Source: Archivesica marissinica (taxonomy: Eukaryota; Mollusca; Bivalvia; Venerida; Vesicomyidae). From it: a stretch of DNA of 64,000 nt. This document shows positions 12,601 through 22,663 of this stretch, one piece after another; the stretch's first letter is position 1, and every line of letters starts with the position of its first letter. The position numbers and the translations under genes were made by a program. Where the stretch lies: positions 51,058,834-51,122,833 of the forward strand of contig CM026398.1 of assembly GCA_014843695.1 (NCBI GenBank), given 5' to 3'. The notes below the pieces were generated by a model, which did not search any database, had not been told where the DNA came from, and saw only the letters and a program-made list of their open reading frames with translations.

Positions 12601-13000
12601 GTAAGACATTGTGATTTGTATCGGTCGTGTTTTCTGAGTCTGGGTTGGACGTGACAATTTCATCAAACGGGATAATTTTCTTATTTGAGCGTGTAACCAC
12701 GCCACAGGTAATCAAATCAGTGACAGGGGCAGTTTCACAGTCGTTACCTATTATAAGATCCACCCCCGCGGTGCATCTGTGTTTTAATACAGCCACCTTC
12801 AATGTTCCTTGGTATATTGGACAATCGACGCTAATCTTTGCTATCGGATAATTACCAGGGATATAATTGACACCGCGGATTGTTACCCGTTCACCTGTGT
12901 ATTCTAAATGATCAGCGGTCTGATCAGTAGCCGACAATAAACTAATTGTCGCACCTGAATCTCTCAAATACGTCACTTGTGCGGTGTTATTATTTATGCG
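9692..13000 (-). CDS. Gag-pol, 3' part: protease, integrase, RT, RNase H (1102 aa, 5' end cut by the gap)
   Basis: From the gap inward: aspartic protease (DSGAT, about residue 14); integrase zinc finger (H...H...C..C, about 233-277); integrase core D (SADFVGP, about 308), D (TDRG, about 363) and E (GSIEKYN, about 400); a GPY/F-like module (LQGPYP, about 545); RT with catalytic YLDD (about 835); RNase H with LYTDAS (about 988). It ends ADFLSRVQ. All key residues are present and there are no internal stops, so this part looks recently active. Integrase lies before RT, which is the unusual order. The N-terminal flank is assembly gap. The first about 1.98 kb repeats 14001-15986. Confidence 0.93.
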   Translation of the reverse strand, partial: RINNNTAQVTYLRDSGATISLLSATDQTADHLEYTGERVTIRGVNYIPGNYPIAKISVDCPIYQGTLKVAVLKHRCTAGVDLIIGNDCETAPVTDLITCGVVTRSNKKIIPFDEIVTSNPDSENTTDTNHNVLPFRNTIEINSPSEKASTVKPQNIPSIDDLSPDKLLQEQNNDPTLAPLWEMAQEGTPIRQGYYIQLEPRLLMRREQPQDTSKVRPWKIYDQVVVPRGFRDHITGLAHDSLSTGHQGPSKTLKRIKRRFFWPGIRADVKRFCHSCGPCQRAGKGQKATVAPLKPLPIISQPFKFISADFVGPMKKTINGNQYILNFIDHATKYTESFPCAAATAVNAQKALIEIISRHGKPQTLLTDRGSAFIAETFTRFLAEHDIRHLTSTSYRPQTNGSIEKYNGTLKTMLRILGENSLSSWDEMLPWLLFAYRSAEHSSTGYSPFYLLYGREPRDNLDSTYDLWARNERDEGIPINNYVQELCHRLAEALRDASENAQQAADGRKTKYDRSKKAKMRVFQRGELVLVRLPLKGNKLKNALQGPYPVHEKVASHTYIIYMPDKRVKYRVMHVNQLKPWTGREEGAALADSSPVYESQDPTLLDYQAPTDIEKEFDPCSPLESVPKKTWPDISHLNPDHRDDISQLFDRYPRLFSGQLGRFHGVTHDIDVQGASPVIQPYYRMSPEKKQILKTELDQMLELGIIRPSRSQWASPIILVRKSDSEWRPCIDYRKINDLTRGEAFPIPRLDDLIDQVAGSSLISILDLNKGYWQIPLTPRASEIAAFITPWGLFEPLTLPFGLKNGGVTFQRAINEIIAQSPTEPIRDRFADAYLDDIAVRSNLWSQHINHLDWTFHRLEDSGVTLNPKKCKIGSGTVKYLGHELGSGKIKPISSKVECISNISPPQTKKQLRGYLGSVGFYRKFIPQFAEIAAPLTDLLKGKRSGNIITQWSDKHQLAFESLKKALTNKPILKAPDFNQEFELYTDASDLGISAVLTQTVDQVPHPVAFYSRKLIPREKNYSTIEKELLAIVAGIEHFRIYVSTSKTIINSDHNPLVWLSRSKTSNQRLLRWALCLSEFNLTIKHIKGTQNVLADFLSRVQ

Positions 13001-14000
13001 NNNNNNNNNNNNNNNNNNNNNNNNNNNNNNNNNNNNNNNNNNNNNNNNNNNNNNNNNNNNNNNNNNNNNNNNNNNNNNNNNNNNNNNNNNNNNNNNNNNN
13101 NNNNNNNNNNNNNNNNNNNNNNNNNNNNNNNNNNNNNNNNNNNNNNNNNNNNNNNNNNNNNNNNNNNNNNNNNNNNNNNNNNNNNNNNNNNNNNNNNNNN
13201 NNNNNNNNNNNNNNNNNNNNNNNNNNNNNNNNNNNNNNNNNNNNNNNNNNNNNNNNNNNNNNNNNNNNNNNNNNNNNNNNNNNNNNNNNNNNNNNNNNNN
13301 NNNNNNNNNNNNNNNNNNNNNNNNNNNNNNNNNNNNNNNNNNNNNNNNNNNNNNNNNNNNNNNNNNNNNNNNNNNNNNNNNNNNNNNNNNNNNNNNNNNN
13401 NNNNNNNNNNNNNNNNNNNNNNNNNNNNNNNNNNNNNNNNNNNNNNNNNNNNNNNNNNNNNNNNNNNNNNNNNNNNNNNNNNNNNNNNNNNNNNNNNNNN
13501 NNNNNNNNNNNNNNNNNNNNNNNNNNNNNNNNNNNNNNNNNNNNNNNNNNNNNNNNNNNNNNNNNNNNNNNNNNNNNNNNNNNNNNNNNNNNNNNNNNNN
13601 NNNNNNNNNNNNNNNNNNNNNNNNNNNNNNNNNNNNNNNNNNNNNNNNNNNNNNNNNNNNNNNNNNNNNNNNNNNNNNNNNNNNNNNNNNNNNNNNNNNN
13701 NNNNNNNNNNNNNNNNNNNNNNNNNNNNNNNNNNNNNNNNNNNNNNNNNNNNNNNNNNNNNNNNNNNNNNNNNNNNNNNNNNNNNNNNNNNNNNNNNNNN
13801 NNNNNNNNNNNNNNNNNNNNNNNNNNNNNNNNNNNNNNNNNNNNNNNNNNNNNNNNNNNNNNNNNNNNNNNNNNNNNNNNNNNNNNNNNNNNNNNNNNNN
13901 NNNNNNNNNNNNNNNNNNNNNNNNNNNNNNNNNNNNNNNNNNNNNNNNNNNNNNNNNNNNNNNNNNNNNNNNNNNNNNNNNNNNNNNNNNNNNNNNNNNN
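13001..14000. other. Assembly gap (1000 N)
   Basis: Exactly 1000 unknown bases, so the length is probably a placeholder. ORFs spanning it are meaningless. The sequence left of it (11018-13000) and right of it (14001-15986) is the same retrotransposon segment in the same orientation. Confidence 0.99.
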
Positions 14001-17000
14001 TCCCAGTTGTCCAGAGAATAAACGGGGGTAACGGTCAAATAACTGACTAATATCGTCCCTGTGGTCTGGGTTTAAATGAATGATATCCGGCCAGGTTTTC
14101 TTAGGTACAGATTCAAGAGGACTGCAAGGATCGAATTCTTTCTCAATGTCCGTAGGGGCTTGGTAATCTAATAGGGTAGGGTCTTGGGACTCATACACCG
14201 GACTACTATCAGCTAGAGCTGCACCCTCCTCCCTACCTGTCCAGGGCTTCTTCAACTGGTTTACATGCATAACACGGTATTTTACTCTCTTATCAGGCAT
14301 GTATATAATATAGGTATGCGACGCTACCTTTTCGTGTACCGGATACGGTCCCTGGAGGGCATTCTTCAGCTTATTACCTTTTAACGGTAATCGTACTAAC
14401 ACTAATTCACCACGCTGGAATACACGCATTTTCGCTTTCTTACTTCTGTCATACTTTGTTTTACGACCATCTGCGGCCTGTTGTGCATTCTCGCTGGCGT
14501 CACGTAACGCTTCAGCTAATCTATGAAATAATTCTTGTACATAGTTATTTATGGGGATCCCTTCATCCCGCTCATTTCTAGCCCAGAGATCATAAGTGGA
14601 ATCTAGATTATCTCTAGGTTCGCGCCCATATAGAAGGTAGAAGGGAGAATATCCTGTGCTAGAGTGCTCTGCACTTCTATATGCAAATAATAGCCAGGGT
14701 AACATCTCATCCCAAGACGATAAAGAGTTCTCCCCAAGGATTCTAAGCATGGTTTTCAATGTACCATTATATTTCTCTATTGATCCGTTGGTTTGAGGCC
14801 TGTAACTCGTGCTAGTTAAGTGACGTATATCGTGCTCGGCTAGGAAGCGTGTGAATGTGTCAGCTATGAAAGCGCTTCCTCGGTCAGTCAACAGGGTCTG
14901 GGGTTTTCCATGTCGAGATATTATCTCGATCAGGGCTTTTTGTGCATTAACAGCTGTCGCTGCGGCGCATGGGAAAGATTCCGTATATTTAGTTGCATGA
15001 TCAATAAAATTCAAGATATACTGGTTCCCATTTATAGTTTTCTTCATGGGTCCAACGAAATCAGCGGATATAAATTTGAATGGTTGGGATATAATGGGCA
15101 GGGGTTTCAATGGGGCTACAGTGGCTTTCTGTACCTTACCCGCTCTCTGGCACGGCCCACAGCTATGGCAGAATCGTTTAACATCTGCGCGGATTCCCGG
15201 CCAAAAGAAGCGGCGCTTAATGCGCTTCAGGGTCTTACTAGGTCCCTGGTGTCCCGTACTTAAACTGTCATGGGCGAGTCCCGTTATATGATCCCTGAAT
15301 CCCCGCGGAACTACCACCTGATCATATATTTTCCAGGGTCGAACTTTGGACGTGTCTTGAGGTTGTTCTCTCCTCATAAGTAGTCGGGGTTCGAGCTGGA
15401 TGTAATATCCTTGCCGAATAGGTGTTCCTTCTTGAGCAATTTCCCAGAGGGGTGCTAAGGTCGGGTCATTATTCTGTTCTTGCAATAATTTATCAGGACT
15501 CAAATCGTCAATAGAGGGAATATTTTGGGGTTTAACTGTACTGGCTTTCTCAGATGGGGAATTGATCTCAATTGTATTCCGAAAAGGTAAGACATTGTGA
15601 TTTGTATCGGTCGTGTTTTCTGAGTCTGGGTTGGACGTGACAATTTCATCAAACGGGATAATTTTCTTATTTGAGCGTGTAACCACGCCACCGGTAATCA
15701 AATCAGTGACAGGGGCAGTTTCACAGTCGTTACCTATTATAAGATCCACCCCCGCGGTGCATCTGTGTTTTAATACAGCCACCTTCAATGTTCCTTGGTA
15801 TATTGGACAATCGACGCTAATCTGTGCTATCGGATAATTACCAGGGATATAATTGACACCGCGGATTGTTACCCGTTCACCTGTGTATTCTAAATGATCA
15901 GCGGTCTGATCAGTAGCCGACAATAAACTAATTGTCGCACCTGAATCTCTCAAATACGTCACTTGTGCGGTGTTATTATTTATGCGTGCTTGACCTGTAT
16001 ATTTGACAAGTAATGGATTTACCATCTCGGTATTTTCATATGAGTTCACTGGCTCATTGGGTATAAAGGCTGAACTATGAGTAGTGTTTGACACTTGGTG
16101 TCCGTTTGCTAGGTTTCTAGTACCCCTGTACCTAGGTGAATTGGGATCTGCCCAACACTCTGTTCGTCCGTGGCCATTACGCCTACAATAACTACCATAT
16201 TTTTCTATCCGGGGAGTTCTATGGGTAGCTTGGGAATTATCTATCCTAATATTGGGTCGATACATGGGTGATGGGATATATGGCCTTGGGGCTGGAGGTC
16301 GGTTTTCTGTATCTCTGGGTTTCACATTCGGATTTGAATTAATCCGTGTCCTGGGCGCTAATCTGCGATGGAGGTTATATTCATCAGCCAGGGAAATACA
16401 TTCCTGGAGAGTAGATGCTTTCTTATCCAGAATGAACAAATTAAGATCATCACTTAGCTGGGAATCGAATCTATATCTCAAGAGCAGCTCGATCCAGTTG
16501 ACCTCGCTCGGATCATTGTTCTCCGTCCATAGAGTCATTTGCTCCCTTAATTCCTTAATGAATTCGGAATATGTTTGCTGAGGTTTCTTTACCCAAGAGA
16601 AGAAATTCTTTCTATATACAGTGGGTGAGAGTCTATATTCATCCAAGATGGCGGCCTTGAGGGTATCGTAATTATTAGCGTCTTGGACAGGAAGAGTGGC
16701 ATCTATATTTCTGGCCTTGTCGGACAACTTGTCTATAATATGGCCCACCCATGTTTGTTTGGCGACCTGGCTAGCTTCGAACAGTCTCTCACATGTTGCG
16801 AAGAATTGATCTGGCCTCATAGTCTGGGTCCAAATAGGAACAGAAATGTTTGTCTTAGAGGGCCTATTATCTGTATGGAGGGGGTTATTTTGCTGAGATT
16901 CCTGATCTCTCTGGATTTCTCTCAGGCGAATCTCCATCTGCATTTTCTCCCTTTGCATTCTTTCATCCCTGTCCCTTTCTTTCTCTTCTCTTTCCCCTCT

Positions 17001-17192
17001 TTGTTTTACTTCTTCCCTCTCTCTTTCTCTCTCTCTCTTTCTTCTCTTATAAATCTCACCCTGACGTTCCAGATTTGCCTGATTAAAGAAGGGAAGTCTC
17101 ATTAATTTGTCCCATATCTCATCACCTGTTGTCTGCAAGTCGGGGTGAACCGGCCCCTCAGTTTCCTTATTAGCACTCCTAGTTGTAGCCAT
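14001..17192 (-). CDS. Gag-pol, 5' part: Gag, protease, integrase (cut by the gap before RT)
   Basis: Starts MATTRSANKETEG. A charged Arg/Glu-rich stretch, probably coiled coil, spans about residues 48-95. A retrotransposon Gag region follows (about 110-280, with WVGHIIDKL and LLLRYRF). A zinc-knuckle-like stretch (YCRRNGHGRTEC, about 334) lacks the first Cys of the CCHC pattern and has Gly instead. Protease DSGAT is at about 414, followed by the integrase zinc finger, the DDE core and the GPY/F-like region, to FSGQLG at the gap. Gag and pol share one frame with no shift or stop. It differs from the other side of the gap by about 15 substitutions and one 3-base indel (one extra Lys codon). 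Confidence 0.92.
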
Positions 17193-17620
17193 TTTATTTT
17201 TTTATTTCCCAAAATTTTTAATCCCCAGAATGTATCTCCAAATGTATTATAGAATTGAGTTCAATCAAAGGAAGTAAATCACTAATATAATTTTAATGAT
17301 AATATTAAGCCTCTATGAAAAGAAAACTGGTACTTACCGAAGTCTGTCTCGTCCGTTAATCCAATATATAATTTATCACATATTCAAAGTTTGCACATTT
17401 CTAATAATTTAATCCATTTCATTAATTTAATAATTCGTTGACGTCTTTCACTTATTTCCAAATTCTAACACTGTCTCGCATGCACTTCTGTTTTCCCCCG
17501 TTAATTAATAGTCCCTTGTATTCTTCATGTATAAATCCTAGTGTCCTTCACAATATTCCATATATAAATTCTAGTGTCCTTCACAATATGTCACGATATG
17601 TCACCTCTTCTTTATTTCCA
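17193..17620 (-). other. Retrotransposon 5' leader
   Basis: AT-rich untranslated leader between the primer site and the Gag start. A roughly 30-base stretch around CTAGTGTCCTTCACAATAT occurs twice (about 17535-17590). No separate gene is seen. Confidence 0.6.
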
Positions 17621-17638
17621 ATCCCGGATGAGCCCCCA
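17621..17638 (-). promoter_or_regulatory. Primer binding site, tRNA-Pro type
   Basis: On the - strand it reads TGGGGGCTCATCCGGGAT, two bases inside the LTR end. It matches the complement of a tRNA-Pro 3' end at 17 of 18 positions, as judged from the well-known proline primer site of gammaretroviruses. It fixes the element's orientation as -. Confidence 0.8.
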
Positions 17639-17640
17639 AT

Positions 17641-18057
17641 TGTCGCAAACTCTCCTTTTTCTTCTCGTAATAATAGGTCTCGGTTGCTACGGCTCTTACC
17701 AGGGTCTATCCTATTGTAGACTCGCTGGAGTTGTCTAGGGGGTTTCTTCGTTATTATATGTATTAATGATAACTCAACACAGTATTACATTTCTTCTATA
17801 TAATATCTTGTATAAATTGGCATCAGAAATATCCAGTTATATATAATCAGTGATCTATATATATATACATCGTATCATTAAAAGCTTATTTAACAATCCA
17901 TTTGTGTGAGCCGACTATGCGCTTACACAATATATTTAACATCCAATCTTTCTAATCCGTCATTACTCAATATCACTTTAATCTAATCACTGTTTCTGAT
18001 TAGATTAACTTTTAATCACCTTCTGGTGGTTCGCCGAAACTCTGTTTCTTCTATGGC
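17641..18057 (-). repeat. Truncated 5' LTR (about 417 of 972 bp)
   Basis: Matches the inner part of the 3' LTR from TGTCGCAAAC to about TTCTATGGC, then stops abruptly. The roughly 550 outer bases, including the outer U3, are absent, so this LTR has probably lost promoter sequence. About 12 differences from the other LTR suggest the insertion is not brand new. Confidence 0.8.
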
Positions 18058-18343
18058 AGTCTGAAGTCTTCTCAAGTCACATAATTTCTCAAAAAACACA
18101 AAAACTAATCACTGCCTGTCATGAAAATGCATTTTTATCAAAAAGAAAAAATTAACTATATTAGTCATTGGGACTACATTCATTTACGTATATACAACCA
18201 TGATTCATGTCCTGAGTGACAATTCCAGTGTTGTTTACGTTTATTTATCGTCGCTATGTAACAACAAGGGATACACATCAAAAGATTTGATGAGAAACAA
18301 AATTATGACAGAATCTGGTAAATTACTTCTGTCTATCACCGAC

Positions 18344-18800
18344 GTGATCAGCGACCAATCAGAGATGGATGTACTGATAATGTGTGTGATCAGCGACCAA
18401 TCAGAGATGGATGTACTGATACTGTGTGTGCTCAGCGACCAATCAGAGATGTATGTACTGATACTGTGTGTGATCAGCGACCAATCAGAGATGGATGTAC
18501 TGATACTGAGTGTGATCAGCGACCAATCAGAGATGACTGTACTGATACCGTGTGTGATCAGCGACCAATCAGAGATGACTGTACTGATACCGTGTGTGAT
18601 CAGCGACCAATCAGAGATGGATGTACTGATACTGAGTGTGATCAGCGACCAATCAGAGATGTATGTACTGATACCGTGTGTGATCAGCGACCAATCAGAG
18701 ATGGGTGTACTGATACTGAGTGTGATCAGCGACCAATCAGAGATGGATGTACTGATACTGTGTGTGATCAGCGACCAATCAGAGATGGATGTACTGATAA
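18344..18800 (+). repeat. 42-bp minisatellite, about 11 copies
   Basis: The unit contains GATCAGCGACCAATCAGAGA. Variants alternate (ATACTGTGTGT, ATACTGAGTGT, ATACCGTGTGT). The period is a multiple of three, which explains the overlapping repetitive ORFs on both strands. Confidence 0.95.
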
Positions 18801-18850
18801 TGGAACTATACAAGCTTCATCTGAATGTTGTAACTTAGTACATACAGTCC

Positions 18851-19020
18851 TAGCCTGGGAACATGCGTCGATATATTTTGCCTGGTCAGTCAAATAAATA
18901 TATTTTAACACTGAGACTATTAATTGGGCCTTATTGAGTTTATGAACATATCAATTTGTCATTTGGCTAGAAGTGAAAAAGTGAAAAAGTGAAAAATCGA
19001 CAGACTGGAACCCAGGCTAT
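18851..19020 (+). mobile_element. MITE family A
   Basis: The ends are imperfect inverted repeats: TAGCCTGGGAACATGCGTCG and the complement of CGACAGACTGGAACCCAGGCTA. The inside contains GTCAGTCAAATAAATAT and TTAATTGGGCC. Related copies lie at 35042-35545 (split), 45890-46045 and 62272-62430, with a fragment at 21062-21124. No ORF is present, and the transposase family is not evident. Confidence 0.7.
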
Positions 19021-19130
19021 GCCTGGGGAAAAGTGGGGGATTGTCCGTGACGCGCATTAATCCTATTAATAGGCCTATTAACACGTGACTTAATTAATGA
19101 CTTACTTAAATCGAACGCGAGGCACTACAA

Positions 19131-19420
19131 CGGATCTGTAGTCCAGTGGTAACACGCTGGACTGGTAATCCAGGGATCGCAGGTTCGATCCCCCGTCTGA
19201 CCCTAATAAAATTAACAGTCTTTCAGATGGGACATTAAACCGAGGTCTCGTGTCGGTGCTGTACACCGTGCACGTAAAAGAACCAGAGGAAACTCAGGAA
19301 TGCGTCTCTGTCTGTATCATTGCACTATCCTCCAACAATCTAAAATGACTAATATCTTCAGGAGGCGTCGCTCATATGGGCAGCCGGTAGCGACGATAAA
19401 TAAACGTAAAACACACACAC
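19131..19420 (+). repeat. SINE-1, full-length tRNA-derived SINE
   Basis: The tRNA-like head (TAGTCCAGTGGTAACACGC, then B box GGTTCGATCC) is followed by a body with GTCTCGTGTCGGTGCT and GTGCACGTAAAAGAACC. The tail is GCGACGATAAATAAACGT. This is the reference copy in the window. The head is not a tRNA gene because the arms do not pair as a full cloverleaf and the body runs on. Confidence 0.85.
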
Positions 19421-19439
19421 TACAATGTTGATAAAACTT

Positions 19440-19620
19440 TATAATGAGAGACATCGGTCAGTTACTGCCCCTGAATACTCCCTAAAAGTAGATAGGTCCT
19501 ATTAAGCGTGTTCCTGTTTTTATCGTTGTTTCCTTTGCACAACATGCTAGCAATTTTATTCCACTATCGCTTTATATGATTATTAAATTACTATATCTCG
19601 ACATATCTCCTACAGTATAG
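19440..19620 (+). repeat. Dispersed repeat (family T)
   Basis: Contains CTGTTTTTATCGTTGTTTCC and TCTCGACATATCTCCTACAG. Related stretches lie at 44956-45115 and 62710-63120. The last is interrupted by a TTAA-flanked MITE. Non-coding, family unknown. Confidence 0.55.
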
Positions 19621-19621
19621 T

Positions 19622-19806
19622 TTTTAGTTTAATCATATTTTATTGCATTCTATATATACAATGTACAATACAAAACAAATGAACAAACATGTATAACTAT
19701 CCATAATGCATGATTTGTGGCATTGTTTGCTCAAGGATTGTCATTATATGTTGAAGCAAATGAGTTGGGCCACAAGTTTTAACAACATTAGTTACGGCCC
19801 TCCCCA
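19622..19806 (-). repeat. Family R repeat, inverted copy of 55-235
   Basis: Reverse complement of the repeat at the window start, from TTTAATCATATTTTATTGC to GCCACAAGTTTTAAC, with few changes. Confidence 0.7.
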
Positions 19807-20116
19807 TAAGACTAGATTGTAATTAACAAAGAGACTGAATACAAGAGTTGTGCTAGTACTTTACTAATTTAATGATACTAATAGAAAAAGGGTAAAATGA
19901 TTAAGAGAATAAGCAGCATTTTAGGTAATAAGAATTTAGAAACAAAAAACAACAATAAACAAACCAAAAAAGTTTAGGAAATGTAACTGTAATAGCTACT
20001 ACTATCAAGTGTCCCACCATACAACGTTACCCAGCCAGCCACACCCGTCACCACACCCTAACATAGATCGTCACAAGAGAACAGCCTATGTATATATATA
20101 CAGATCATGTGGTTAT

Positions 20117-20440
20117 TTACTCGAAGCGTTTAGTCGTTTTAATATATGTTTGAACTTGTGTGAAAATATATTCGTTTTCATTGTCCGCTAAGTTTTCGAA
20201 GCCTAACAGTAGTTTTCTTGTATTTAAGGGATGATAAGTACGAGTGTTTACGAATAGTACGCGTCTGGAATTTACATAGAATAGACAGCGAAATAGATAG
20301 TGCTCCGCATCCTCATTTTCGTTAAGTTCACACAAGCATTTTGGACTATCGCGCAAATGATTATTATAAAGATCTGAATGCAGGTTGCTACAAGAATTTC
20401 GAATGCGAGCATGAAATACTTGCTGACGTCGATTTCCAGA
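20117..20440 (-). pseudogene. LINE 3' fragment (C-terminus of a non-LTR reverse transcriptase)
   Basis: The - strand frame reads GNRRQQVFHARIRN, then CLCELNENEDAEHYLFRCLF. This is the C-terminal Cys/His motif (C-x-C...E..H...C) typical of non-LTR retroelement RTs. Upstream RT domains are absent, so it is a 5'-truncated dead copy. The clade cannot be assigned. Confidence 0.7.
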
Positions 20441-21147
20441 TTTAAAAAATGATCATTGCATACAGTATATGCAATGGGTACCTATTTGTAAAACAATGCT
20501 ATCAGTTAATTAACACGACTTTGATAAAATCACAATTATCATACCGCAACATCTGGTTAGGGAACAACAGTAAAATCAAATGATTTTAACTAAAAGGACC
20601 TATTCACATTTTGGAATAAATCAGACTGTATGTGCCAAGGGAGGTAATAGAAAATTAGAGAAGTCTCCACCATTGTTTACGGGTCAAAGGAACGATAAAT
20701 AGTTTTAAAAAGTACAATGTGCGTCTGATTTGACATATTTACTCAATATTTAAATCGTCCTTAGTTCAATTACGCCGAATCGATCCATTACTATCTAAAT
20801 GTAATATTTAAAATCCGCCATCTCGTCGATATAACACAGAAACGGGACATTATATGTTTGCAATGTAAATGAGTCTACAGGAGCATTCGTGTATATTCGG
20901 AAATGATTGTGTATAATCGTGCCTGTTCGGCGATTTCCGATAGAATTCCGTTTCTATATTTAGCGATATTATCTTGTAGAGAAGAGTTGTCGTTCTTCAA
21001 ATATACACCCTCAATTTTGAGGGTGTAAGTAGATGGCGCTACGATCGGAAATCTAGTTTCCCCAGGCTGTCATTTTGCCATAGGTTAAAAATTGAAAAAT
21101 CGACAGACTGGAATCCAGGCTAAGACAGTCCCTACAAGTTAAAAAGT

Positions 21148-21588
21148 ATATTTGCATTTATTTACCGTCTCTACTGGTTACCCATATGAGCGACGCCTCC
21201 TGAAGAGATTAGTCATTCTAGATTTTTGGAGGATACAGACATTCCAGAGTACGATGTAAAGCACCGACACGAGACCTAATGGTCAGACGGGGGTATCGAA
21301 CCTGCGATCCCTGGATTACCAGTCCAACGTGTTAACCAGTGGATTACAGATCCGTCGGTTCCAAGTGTGTGTTTTACGTTTATTTATCGTCGCTACCGGT
21401 TACCCATGTGAGCGACGCCTCCTGAAGAGATTAGCTATTTTAGATTTTTGGAGGATAGTCCAATGATACAGACAGAGACCCCCATTCCCTAGTCTCCTCT
21501 GGTTATTTTACGTGCACGGTGTAAAGTACCGACACGAGACCTCGGTTTAAAGTCCCACTTGAAACATTGTTAATTTTATTAGAGTCAA
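21148..21588 (-). repeat. Two SINE-1 copies in tandem (-)
   Basis: The first copy (21148-21358) has the head with an intact B box. The second (21368-21588) lacks the head. They lie 10 bases apart in the same orientation. Confidence 0.75.
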
Positions 21589-21742
21589 ACGGTGAATCAT
21601 CCCTGGTTATTTTATATAACTGGTGTAGAGCACCGATATAAATGCAACGTGGTATTGAGGTCGATACCATTACACTAAGATATAGTGAAACACGCTTTTA
21701 TTTTGATTAACTGATTGTATCTCATTATACATGGTCGATACC

Positions 21743-22130
21743 AACTACCTGGATCACCTATATCGTGTTTATTTTATTGGTTTTCTGTTTATATACATAT
21801 TTCACATATCGCGTTGAACCACTATCTGGATCATCTATATTGTGTTTATTTTATTGGTTTTCTGTTTATTTACATATTTCACATATCGCGTTGGACCACT
21901 ATCTGGATCACCTATATCGTGTTTATTTTATTGGTTTTCTGTTTATATACATATTTCACATATCACGTTGGACCACTATCTGGATCACCTATATCGTGTT
22001 TATTTTATTGGTTTTCTGTTTATATACATATTTCACATATCGCGTTGGACCACTATCTGGATCACCTATATCGTGTTTATTTTATTGGTTTTCTGTTTAT
22101 ATACATATTTCACATATCGCGTTGGACCAG
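21743..22130 (+). repeat. 77-bp minisatellite, about 5 copies
   Basis: The unit holds GGATCACCTATATCGTGTTT and ATTTCACATATCGCGTTGG. Copies are nearly identical. The ORFs predicted across it are artefacts. Confidence 0.93.
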
Positions 22131-22325
22131 TACATGAGACATATGTTCATAGACATCTAAATGACTGTTTCTATTATTAGCATTAGACGTGGGATCGAAC
22201 ATGTGATCCCTGGATTCGTAGTCCACAGAGAGAGCACCTGTCATTGTACATGTATTGCTAATTATTGCATTGAGAGACATACATGTATGTAGGCAAATGG
22301 CCGCCATCTTGGTCGATTGTTTTGT

Positions 22326-22574
22326 TTAAACTTTATTAATTTACAACGATTGCGAAGCCAGTTTTAACAACTTATATTAAACACTCTCGTTGACGTGAAT
22401 GAACGCGTAAATGTGGTCATTCGTGTGGGAGGAAACCGGAGTACCCGGAGAAAACCCACATGTCCGATCTGGCGACCATCGTACCATCTCATATACTTCC
22501 CGGTGCGAGGATCGAACCCAGGTTGCATTGGTGAGAAGCGAGCGAGCTAACCACTGCGCTAATCGGTCGATGGT
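22326..22574 (-). repeat. SINE-2 copy (-)
   Basis: Complement of the 2163 copy, from tail (TTTACAACGATTGCGAAGC) to head (GAGCTAACCACTGCGCTAAT). Full length. Confidence 0.8.
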
Positions 22575-22663
22575 TCTCTTTGTACATGTAATATAGATGC
22601 AGCCACAGCACATATACCAATGTTGGTGCTTATCAACCAACAGCACGAGTGTGGATATATATT

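Larger units (their letters stand above)
8496..18057 (-). mobile_element. Ty3/Gypsy-type LTR retrotransposon with Copia-like pol order
   Basis: A - strand element bounded by LTR sequence at both ends. Read 5' to 3' it has a partial 5' LTR, a tRNA-Pro type primer site, a leader, one gag-pol frame, a polypurine tract and a full 3' LTR. The pol order is protease, integrase, RT, RNase H. That differs from ordinary Gypsy elements and matches the Gmr1-type group. A 1000-N gap with about 2 kb of near-duplicate sequence on its two sides lies inside. If that duplication is an assembly overlap, the gag-pol frame would be about 1504 codons. No target-site duplication can be seen because the outer part of the 5' LTR is missing. 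Confidence 0.92.

Noticed and set aside
12946..14050. ORFs of about 350 codons across the N run
   Set aside because: They consist of unknown bases.
19131..19205. tRNA gene
   Set aside because: A and B boxes are present but the arms do not form a full cloverleaf, and the same sequence heads many SINE copies with long bodies.
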